Assembly (NCBI GenBank): GCA_963817615.1
Contig: CAWFPH010000004.1
Location: forward strand, 248,001-312,000
Source: FEN-1219 sp963817615
GTDB taxonomy: Bacteria; Pseudomonadota; Gammaproteobacteria; Steroidobacterales; Rariloculaceae
Reading direction: 5' to 3'
DNA length: 64,000 nt
Shown here: in pieces, positions 35,879 to 43,180 of the stretch
How positions within the stretch are numbered: the first letter of the stretch is position 1
Layout: every line of letters starts with the position of its first letter
The notes under the pieces: generated by a model
Seen by the model: only the letters and a program-made list of their open reading frames with translations
Databases searched by the model: none
Told to the model about the DNA's origin: nothing
Position numbers and translations under genes: made by a program

Positions 35879-38476
35879 TCATGCCGCTCTCGCGACGAGC
35901 TTCAGCCACGCCGGCAGCACGATCAACGTGGCGCCCATGCTCACACCGAGGCCGAGAGCGAGCAGGATACCCATGCTGGCGGTGCCGACGTGCGAGGAGA
36001 ACGCGAGATTGCCGAAGCTCGCGACCGTCGTCAGACCGCTCGCGAGCACCGCGCGCATCGTGCTCGTATTGAACAATTGCATCACGGTGTCGGTGCGCAT
36101 CCGGTGCACGACATGAATGCCGTTGTCGACGCCGATACCGACCAGCAGCGGGAGCGCGATGATGTTGGCGTAATTGAGCGGCATGTCGATCAGCGCGGTG
36201 AGACCCGCCGTCACGCCGGAAGCGATGAGGATCGGGACGATCACGAGCAGCGTGTCCCTGATGTCGCGCAGCACGATCCAGATGATCATGCTGACCATGA
36301 TGAACGAGTATAGGAGCGCGAGCGTGAACGCGTGCACGACCGTTGCGGACGCCTCCTCGTACACCACCGGCAGGCCGGTCGCATTCGGGACGACCGCACG
36401 CACCGCGGCGTTGAAGCGGCGAGCCGCAGCGTTGTCGCTCACGTCCTCCGCGGGCACGACCTCGATGAGCTCGCGGCCCTCGCCATCGATCCAGCGGGCC
36501 GCAAGCTCGTGCGGCAATGCCGTGCGGTCGAACGGCTGCGCGGCGAGGCCGGTCTCGAGCCGGGACAGCTCGCGCGGCAAGCCGCTCGTGAGCGCCTCGT
36601 CGAGCGCCGCGAGCAGGCGCGGCCGGTCGTCGGGCGCGCGGGCGAGCGTCTCCTCGAGAGCGCCGGCCGCGCGCTCGAGGTCGGATCCGGCCGGCTTGCC
36701 CGCCGCTCCCTTGCGCAGCCGCTCGAGCGCGGCCGAAAAGGCGTCCGGGTCGGCGGGCTGGCGGTTCAGATCGGCGAACCCAGGGCCGAGCAACAAGTCG
36801 AGATCCTGAAGGACGCCGACCTTCTGCGGCTGATCGGCGGGCACCAGCGAGTCGACCGTGGTCACGGACTTCACCTCCTGGAGCGGCCGTAGCTGCTCTG
36901 CCCACTCGAGCGCGGTCGCATGATTCGGCGCGACGGCGACCAGATCGAGCAGCTGCGCCTCGCCGTCCGCGGCGAGCTCGAACAGCGTGGTGACCGATTC
37001 GGAGTGCGGATCGCGCAGATGAATCGGGTTGCTGTCGAAGCTGACCCACGGCAGCGCGCCGAAAGTCGCAACGAGCACGACGGCGGTGACGCCGAGCACG
37101 ACCCTCGGCCGCCGCGACAACGGCACGAACACGCGCGGATCGATCCACGTGCCGACGTGGCGCACATGTTCCGCCGGTATCAACAACGCGACGAATGCGG
37201 GCAGCACGGTGATCGCCACGAATAGGCCAAAAAACACGCCGGTCCCGGCGATCAGGCCGAGCTCCGAGACGCCTTGAAATGTGGTCGGGATGAACGAGTA
37301 GAAGCCCGCGGCCGTCGTCACGGCGCACAGCACGAGCGACGAGCCGACGCCGCGGACCGTCTCGACCAGCGCCTCCTCCGTCGTTCGCCCCTCGGCCGCG
37401 AGCTCCTTGTAGCGCAGGAGCACATGAATCAGATAATCGCTGCCGAGGCCGAAATTGAGCACGACGAATGCGATCGACAGCAAATTCAGATGGCCTACCG
37501 CCGCCGCCGCGAACGCCGCGGTGAGCGAGAGCCCCCCCAGCAGCGACGCCACCGACAGCACCAGCAGCCGCCATGAGCGCAGGGCCGCATACATCACGGC
37601 CGCGACGAGCAGCAGCGTCGCGATGCCGCCGATGCCGGCCGTTCGACTCACGCTTTGCAGCTCTTCGTGCTCCATCGCGACGCTACCGGTGAGTCGGACG
37701 GTGACGGGCATCGGCTCGGCCGCATTCAACCGGTCGACGATCGCGCGAATGCCCGCGATGGCCGTGCTCGCCGGTTGAAGCTTGGTGAAGTCGAGCTGGG
37801 GCTGCAGCACGATGATGCGGCGCTTGCTCGGCATCGTGTCGAGACCGAGCAGCTCGGACCACGCAAGCGGCTCGCGATCGCCGGCGCGCACCGCGTCGAG
37901 CGTCACCGCGACTTCTCCATAAAACGCATCGAGCGTGGCGCCGCCGAGGCCGGCAGCGGCCGCCGGCTCCGTCAGCGTTCTGCTCGCAAGCTCGAGCACT
38001 GCGGTACCGTCGAATCGATCGTGCAGAAGCCCGAGCAGCGGCTGTGCAGCCGCGAGGCGGTCGGAGAGCTTCTCGAGCGTCGGCAAAGGCAAGTAGAGAA
38101 GCCCGTTGCGCTCGAAGAACGGCCCCTGGCCCGGCAACAGGATGTTCTGGTAGAGATCGGGCTCGCGCGCGAGCTGCGCGACGAGCGCAGCCGCGAATTC
38201 GTCGGCGCGCTCGGGCGAAGCCGCATCGACGACGATCAGCAGGTTGCGGTCGCGGATCGGAAACGAGTCGCGATAGTCGATGAACGTGCGCCGCCAGGGC
38301 AACGTCGGCGAGATCATGTTGGCGGTATCGGTGTTCACGCCGAGATGCCGCGCGGCGTAGAAGACGGCCGGGACGGTGACCGCCAGCGCGAGCAGTGCGG
38401 TCGCGAGCCGCCTGCGCAGCACGAGCGCGACCCAACGCGCGAGCAGGCCGCCGAGCCAATCCGCGAGCACGGCCAT
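35879..38476 (-). CDS. hpnN: Hopanoid transporter HpnN (MMPL/RND family)
   Basis: An 865-residue inner-membrane protein with two repeats of one N-terminal helix, a large periplasmic loop and a cluster of five or six helices (about residues 18-36 with 285-430, and 450-470 with 735-860). Motifs include NFGLGSDYLIHVLLRYKEL and the matching VGIGVDNGIHVVHRMR, the paired helix 4 segments with acidic residues used in proton coupling. HpnN moves hopanoids toward the outer membrane in Rhodopseudomonas and Burkholderia. The ATG at 38476 fits the N-terminal helix; hpnG ends 8 bases earlier. Confidence 0.93.
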   Translation of the reverse strand: MAVLADWLGGLLARWVALVLRRRLATALLALAVTVPAVFYAARHLGVNTDTANMISPTLPWRRTFIDYRDSFPIRDRNLLIVVDAASPERADEFAAALVAQLAREPDLYQNILLPGQGPFFERNGLLYLPLPTLEKLSDRLAAAQPLLGLLHDRFDGTAVLELASRTLTEPAAAAGLGGATLDAFYGEVAVTLDAVRAGDREPLAWSELLGLDTMPSKRRIIVLQPQLDFTKLQPASTAIAGIRAIVDRLNAAEPMPVTVRLTGSVAMEHEELQSVSRTAGIGGIATLLLVAAVMYAALRSWRLLVLSVASLLGGLSLTAAFAAAAVGHLNLLSIAFVVLNFGLGSDYLIHVLLRYKELAAEGRTTEEALVETVRGVGSSLVLCAVTTAAGFYSFIPTTFQGVSELGLIAGTGVFFGLFVAITVLPAFVALLIPAEHVRHVGTWIDPRVFVPLSRRPRVVLGVTAVVLVATFGALPWVSFDSNPIHLRDPHSESVTTLFELAADGEAQLLDLVAVAPNHATALEWAEQLRPLQEVKSVTTVDSLVPADQPQKVGVLQDLDLLLGPGFADLNRQPADPDAFSAALERLRKGAAGKPAGSDLERAAGALEETLARAPDDRPRLLAALDEALTSGLPRELSRLETGLAAQPFDRTALPHELAARWIDGEGRELIEVVPAEDVSDNAAARRFNAAVRAVVPNATGLPVVYEEASATVVHAFTLALLYSFIMVSMIIWIVLRDIRDTLLVIVPILIASGVTAGLTALIDMPLNYANIIALPLLVGIGVDNGIHVVHRMRTDTVMQLFNTSTMRAVLASGLTTVASFGNLAFSSHVGTASMGILLALGLGVSMGATLIVLPAWLKLVARAA

Positions 38477-38484
38477 GCCTGCCG

Positions 38485-39237
38485 TCAACCGACGTGCGCG
38501 GCGATCGGCGCCGCGACGCAAAAGCGCCGTGCGACGAGCGCGGCCGCGAGCCGCTCGAGCACGCGGCGCGCGACGCGATAGCGGCGCGCGAGACGCCACA
38601 AAGCCCGCCATTCGGCCGGGCGCAGCGCCGCTCCGAGCGCGGGCGCGAGTCGCCGCTCGCCGCGGGCATCGATCCACCGCTCGGCGCCCGCGGGAAGCGC
38701 GTCGTCGTGAGCGTCGACGATGACGCGAATCGCTACGAACGGCACGCCGATGCCAATCGCTTCCGCCGCGATCGCCGCAGACTCCATGTCGACGGCGGCC
38801 GCACCGCTCGTTGCCGCGGCCGCGCGTTTCCCGGCGACGCTCTCGAGCGCGGCCGGCACCGATAAGAGGTCCGCGTCGCAGGGCGAGAACTCGCCCGCCA
38901 TCGCGGCGCCGAGCGCGGCTCGCCAGCGATCGTCCGTGCCGAAGACTTGGCCCTCCGGCGTGCACACTCGCTTGGGCAGGATCACGCTGCCGGTCGCGAG
39001 CCGGGGGTCGAGCCCGCCCGCGAGCCCCCAAGCGACGATCGCGTCCGCGCCGAGCGTCAGCGCCGCGCGCGCGGCGCGTGCCGCCGCCGGCGCACCCGGT
39101 CCGCTCTGCCGGATCAAGAGGGCGGGGTCGCCGGTTCCCGCACCGGCACGCGCGAAGCTCGCCCGCTCGACGGCGAGCGCGGCAATGATCGCGATACGAT
39201 GGAAGTCGGCGTGCTCCGCACGCCGATCAGCTGACAT
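38485..39237 (-). CDS. hpnG: Hopanoid-associated phosphorylase HpnG
   Basis: A 250-residue member of the purine nucleoside phosphorylase family. HpnG is thought to remove adenine from adenosylhopane, giving ribosylhopane phosphate, the step after HpnH. Features are AIIAALAVERASF, AIVAWGLAGGLDP, and AAAVDMESAAIAAEA, the nucleoside-phosphorylase signature with the base-contacting glutamate. The ATG at 39237 is used; a GTG 6 bases upstream is possible. Its beginning overlaps the squalene synthase stop by about 11 bases. Confidence 0.9.
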   Translation of the reverse strand: MSADRRAEHADFHRIAIIAALAVERASFARAGAGTGDPALLIRQSGPGAPAAARAARAALTLGADAIVAWGLAGGLDPRLATGSVILPKRVCTPEGQVFGTDDRWRAALGAAMAGEFSPCDADLLSVPAALESVAGKRAAAATSGAAAVDMESAAIAAEAIGIGVPFVAIRVIVDAHDDALPAGAERWIDARGERRLAPALGAALRPAEWRALWRLARRYRVARRVLERLAAALVARRFCVAAPIAAHVG

Positions 39238-40294
39238 CGGCACGTCTGCGGGTCGCCACGCCGGTGTCGGCCCGGCTCGCGAGCGGCAGGCCGTCCGCGG
39301 CGCGCGCGAAGATCAACCGCAGCGCCCGATTGCTCATCAGCGTGAGATTGGTTGCGAACACGGTCGCTTTCACCGTGCGCCGCGAGACTTTGACCTCGTT
39401 GCCGGAGCGGAACGTCGGATGGCGGTAGATCTTGCGCAGCGTCAGAATCGCGAGACCGATCGCCCAAAGGCAAAAACGCCGGATACCGACTTCGCGCTTC
39501 GGGATCAGGCAGGTGTACTCCAGGGCGTTGCGCAGGTGCGCGTGGGCGAGTCCGATCAGCCGATAGAGGCCGTCGCGAAACTCGGGGGTCGTGTGCAGCT
39601 GCTCGAGCTGCGCGAGGTCGAAGCCGTCAGAGAACACCGAGCGCGGCAGCCAGCACGCGCCGGCCTGACGATCGTCCCAAATGTCCTTCAAGATATTTGT
39701 CATTTGCAGGCCTTGCCCGAAGGACACGGCGAGCTTGAGCAGCGCGTCGCGCTGCGGGACAAGCTCCCGGCAATGCAGGCAGAAGAGCTCGGTGCACATT
39801 TCGCCGACCACGCCCGCGACGTAGTAGCAATAGCTGCCGAGCTCGGCCACGTCCGCGAGCCCGGCGAGGCTCTTGTTGCGCTGAAACTCGGGCATGCCGG
39901 AGCACATGATGCGCACGCAGCGCGTCAACGCGGCGCGCTCCGCGGCTGAAAAGCCGTGCGTCACGCGAATCACGGCATCCGCATGCGCGACCAAGTCGCG
40001 CTCCGCGGGCAGCACGCGCTGCGACAGCAGCGGCAAGAGCGCTGCGGCAAAGGGCCCGGCCGGTTCGCGCCCCTCGACGACCGCGACGAAGCGTGCGTGG
40101 AAGGTCGACTTTTGCTCGTTGTCGAGTCCGACGTCGTCCTCGATCGTATCGGCTAACCGGCAGAGCAAATACGCGTTCGTCATCACCCGCGCGAGCCGCT
40201 CCGGCAACACGGGAATGGTGAGTGCGAAGGTACGTGAAACGCCCGGCAGAATCGCCGCTTGATACCGCAGATCGCTCGAAAAGGCGCTGTCCAT
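39227..40294 (-). CDS. sqs: Squalene synthase-type head-to-head prenyl synthase
   Basis: A 355-residue enzyme of the squalene/phytoene synthase family (362 if a GTG at 40315 is used). Numbered from the ATG at 40294, motifs are LADTIEDD (47-54, first aspartate cluster), YCYYVAGVVGEM (155-166) and QMTNILKDIWDD (197-208, second cluster). The YCxYVAG block with the following G is typical of squalene synthase and would carry the catalytic tyrosine, whereas phytoene synthases differ there. It probably joins two farnesyl diphosphates via presqualene diphosphate. The usual hpnC-D-E trio is absent here, so a one-protein route is likely. First gene of the operon. Confidence 0.85.
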   Translation of the reverse strand: MDSAFSSDLRYQAAILPGVSRTFALTIPVLPERLARVMTNAYLLCRLADTIEDDVGLDNEQKSTFHARFVAVVEGREPAGPFAAALLPLLSQRVLPAERDLVAHADAVIRVTHGFSAAERAALTRCVRIMCSGMPEFQRNKSLAGLADVAELGSYCYYVAGVVGEMCTELFCLHCRELVPQRDALLKLAVSFGQGLQMTNILKDIWDDRQAGACWLPRSVFSDGFDLAQLEQLHTTPEFRDGLYRLIGLAHAHLRNALEYTCLIPKREVGIRRFCLWAIGLAILTLRKIYRHPTFRSGNEVKVSRRTVKATVFATNLTLMSNRALRLIFARAADGLPLASRADTGVATRRRADVS

Positions 40295-40361
40295 TCGGCT
40301 CGACTCGGTGTTCACGAATGCTCGCGCCGGGCGCGCCGTTTAGGTGTTACGATGGCCCGTC

Positions 40362-41270
40362 ATGATAGCACGGGCATCGCACGAGGCATTCGCGAAGCGC
40401 CTCGATCATTACCGCGGCCGAGTCGATGCCTTCCTCGCTGCCACCCTCGAAACCGATGCCGACGTTCCCGCGCGCCTCCGCGATGCGATGCAGTATTGCG
40501 TGCTCGGCGGCGGCAAACGCGTTCGGCCGCTGCTCGCGTATGCGAGCGGCGAGCTCTGCGGCGTGCCGGAGTCGGCGGTCGACTCGATCGCGGCCGCGGT
40601 CGAGCTCGTGCATGCCTATTCGCTCGTGCATGACGACTTGCCCGCGATGGACGACGACGATCTCCGCCGCGGCCGACCGACCGTGCATCGGCAATTCGAC
40701 GAGGCCATCGCCATTCTCGCGGGAGATGCCCTACAGGCCCTCGCGTTCGAGATTCTCTGCGACGATCGTGCGCTCGGCGCACGGCCCGAGCGGCAAATCG
40801 GCGTGATCCGCCGCCTGGCGGCGGCCGTGGGTCCGGCCGGGATGGTCGGCGGTCAGGTCCTCGACCTCGCCGCCGAGGGCCACACGCTCGATGAGCCCGG
40901 TCTCGAGGCAATCCATCGGCGCAAGACCGGCGAGCTCATTCGTGCGGCGATCATGATGCCGAGCGAGCTCGGCGAGCTCAACGTCGAGGAGCGCGAGCGG
41001 CTCGACCAGTTCGCGCGCGACATCGGTCTCGTGTTTCAGATTCGCGACGACCTGCTCGAGGTCGAGCAGGACACCGCGACACTCGGCAAGAGCGCATCGA
41101 GCGATGCGAGCAACGACAAGTCGACCTACCCGTCCACGCTCGGCGTCGCAGGCGCGCGTAGACGCGCCGAGGAGATTCAGCACCGCGCGATGGGCGCGCT
41201 GCGCTCGCTCGGCGACTCCGCGCAAGGGTTGCTCTGGCTGTCGGACTTCATCCTCACGCGCTCGCACTGA
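40362..41270 (+). CDS. ispA: Farnesyl diphosphate synthase
   Basis: A 302-residue trans-prenyltransferase making C15 farnesyl diphosphate from isopentenyl and dimethylallyl diphosphate. The first aspartate-rich motif is DDLPAMDDDD (91-100). The second is FQIRDDLLEVEQD (225-237). The GGGKRVRPLL segment binds diphosphate. Length equals E. coli IspA. It starts 67 bases from the divergent squalene synthase gene, and there is no dxs or xseB beside it, unlike in most gammaproteobacteria. It converges with apt 22 bases downstream. Confidence 0.93.
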   Translation: MIARASHEAFAKRLDHYRGRVDAFLAATLETDADVPARLRDAMQYCVLGGGKRVRPLLAYASGELCGVPESAVDSIAAAVELVHAYSLVHDDLPAMDDDDLRRGRPTVHRQFDEAIAILAGDALQALAFEILCDDRALGARPERQIGVIRRLAAAVGPAGMVGGQVLDLAAEGHTLDEPGLEAIHRRKTGELIRAAIMMPSELGELNVEERERLDQFARDIGLVFQIRDDLLEVEQDTATLGKSASSDASNDKSTYPSTLGVAGARRRAEEIQHRAMGALRSLGDSAQGLLWLSDFILTRSH

Positions 41271-41292
41271 TCGATCGCGTTCGGTCTTCGGT

Positions 41293-41814
41293 CTAGTAAT
41301 TCAGCAGACTGATCACTTCGCGCTTGCCGAGACGGCTGCGCCCCTCGAGGAACGCGAGCTCGAGCAGAAACAGACAGGCGGCCACCGTGCCCTGCGCGGA
41401 CTCCACGAGCTCCGCCGCGGCGGCCGCGGTGCCGCCGGTGGCGATCACGTCGTCGACGATCAAGTAACGGCCGCCGGGACGGATCGCGTCGGCATGCACT
41501 TCGAGGTGGTCGAAGCCGTACTCGAGCTCGTAGCGAACGCCGATCGATGCACGCGGCAGCTTGCCCCGCTTGCGCACCAGCTGCAGGGGCAAGTCCAGTC
41601 GCTGTGCGAGCGCCGCACCGAAAATGAAGCCGCGCGACTCGATTGCGAGAATGGCGTCGGCGGCGAGTCGGCCCGCCCGCTCGGCGAACGCGTCGGTGAC
41701 TGCACGGAACGCCGCCGGCGTCGCGAGCAGCGGTGTGATGTCCTTGAACACGATGCCGGGCTTCGGAAAATCCGGCACGTCGGTGATGAGGGTCCGAAGC
41801 TCGGCGAGAGTCAT
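41293..41814 (-). CDS. apt: Adenine phosphoribosyltransferase
   Basis: A 173-residue purine salvage enzyme converting adenine and PRPP to AMP. Seen are DFPKPGIVFKDITPLL, AIESRGFIFG and the PRPP loop YLIVDDVIATGGTAAA. The ATG at 41814 gives MTLAELRTLI, the standard length. Adenine released by the hopanoid enzyme HpnG could be a substrate, but the proximity may be chance. It converges on ispA and diverges from the sulfotransferase. Confidence 0.95.
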   Translation of the reverse strand: MTLAELRTLITDVPDFPKPGIVFKDITPLLATPAAFRAVTDAFAERAGRLAADAILAIESRGFIFGAALAQRLDLPLQLVRKRGKLPRASIGVRYELEYGFDHLEVHADAIRPGGRYLIVDDVIATGGTAAAAAELVESAQGTVAACLFLLELAFLEGRSRLGKREVISLLNY

Positions 41815-41886
41815 TTGCTGCGCTTGAGCCCGTAGGCGACAATAGACGGTTTGGAATACTAGCAAACACCCTCGAAGACTCCACGG

Positions 41887-43128
41887 ATGAGCCTGTCGCA
41901 AAGCTGCGTGAACGGTGCGGTCGGTGCGCTGAACACGTTTGGGCGCGCTTTGCGCGGCCTCGGGATCGATCCGCCGAGCCTCGACGTCGATGCGTTGCGG
42001 CGTGCCGCGCGCCGGCGGGCCGGACTCGAGGACTTCGGCCGCTGGCCATTCGAGGAGCCGCTCGCGCGGCTGGTGGATTCCTACCACCGCGAGGCCGATC
42101 TCACGTCGCTCGGCCGCCTGACGGTGCGCGAGCTGCTCGTGAGCCTGCTCGAGAACCTGTTGCTTCTCGAAGCCGAGCGTGCCGGCAATCCGCGCGTCGA
42201 GACGGAGAAGGTCGTGGCGCCCGTGTTCATCATCGGCCTGCCGCGCACCGGCACGACCCATCTGCATGGCTTGATCAGCGAGGACCCTCTCACCCGAGCG
42301 CCGCTCACCTGGGAGGTCATGTATCCGGCCGCGCCCGCGTCCTCACCGGCGCAGATCGAGCGCGTCCGCGCACGGGTGCGCAACCGCCTCGCGTGGGCGG
42401 ATAGGCTTGCCCCGGAATTCAAGCGTATCCATCCGATCGCACCGGACCTGCCGCAGGAGTGCATCGCGATCGGCGCGCAAGTCTTCATGAGCATCCAATT
42501 TCATACGACGCACAACGTGCCGTCGTACGAGGACTGGTTCGAGCGCGACTCGCAAGACCTGGCGTATGCGTTTCACCACCGGCTGCTGCAGCACTTGCAG
42601 GCGAAGCGTCCGGGCAACCGTTGGCTGCTCAAGGCGCCGGGGCACCTGTTCGGGCTCGAGGGACTACTGAAGCGCTATCCCGATGCGAAGATCATCCAGA
42701 CCCATCGCGATCCCCTGCGCGTGATGGCTTCGATGGCGAGCCACGCGACGGTGCTACGGCGTGCATTCAGCGACAGCGCGGATCCGGAGCTCATCGCCGC
42801 CGACTGGGCGGACCGTTGGGCGCGCGCGCTCGACACGTTTCTTGCCGTGAGGGACCGAGCGCAGCCCCAGCAATTCCTCGACGTGAGCTACGAGGCTATC
42901 GATACCTCACCTCTCGAGACGGCTGAGCGCGTCTACGACTTCCTGGGCTGGCCGATCACGGCAAGCGCGCGTGCGGCAATGGACCGTTTCCTCGCGGCCA
43001 ACCCGAAGAACAAGCACGGCGTGCACCGCTACTCGCTCGCGCAATACGGTCTCGACCGCAACGTCGAGCTCAAGCGGTTCCGCGGCTATTGCGAGCGGTT
43101 CGACATCGCGGTTCAAGCCGAGAGCTGA
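41887..43128 (+). CDS. Sulfotransferase family protein
   Basis: A 413-residue protein with a sulfotransferase domain. The 5'-phosphosulfate loop is IGLPRTGTTHL at about 113-123. The 3'-phosphate region is KIIQTHRDPLRVMASM at about 264-279. The N-terminal ~110 residues are helical and typical of bacterial members that act on small lipophilic or sugar substrates, transferring sulfate from PAPS. The acceptor is unknown; a lipid acceptor would be plausible near hopanoid genes, but there is no direct evidence. The stop is followed by a short perfect palindrome (43134-43147) before the convergent ligD. Confidence 0.85.
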   Translation: MSLSQSCVNGAVGALNTFGRALRGLGIDPPSLDVDALRRAARRRAGLEDFGRWPFEEPLARLVDSYHREADLTSLGRLTVRELLVSLLENLLLLEAERAGNPRVETEKVVAPVFIIGLPRTGTTHLHGLISEDPLTRAPLTWEVMYPAAPASSPAQIERVRARVRNRLAWADRLAPEFKRIHPIAPDLPQECIAIGAQVFMSIQFHTTHNVPSYEDWFERDSQDLAYAFHHRLLQHLQAKRPGNRWLLKAPGHLFGLEGLLKRYPDAKIIQTHRDPLRVMASMASHATVLRRAFSDSADPELIAADWADRWARALDTFLAVRDRAQPQQFLDVSYEAIDTSPLETAERVYDFLGWPITASARAAMDRFLAANPKNKHGVHRYSLAQYGLDRNVELKRFRGYCERFDIAVQAES

Positions 43129-43180
43129 GCTGCGTGCGGGCCCGCACGGGAGATCGCTCGACGTGAGCGGTCTGCGCCGC

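Noticed and set aside
43134..43147. Palindrome GTGCGGG/CCCGCAC as terminator
   Set aside because: It has no loop and no T-run on either side. It is too short to call a terminator with confidence.
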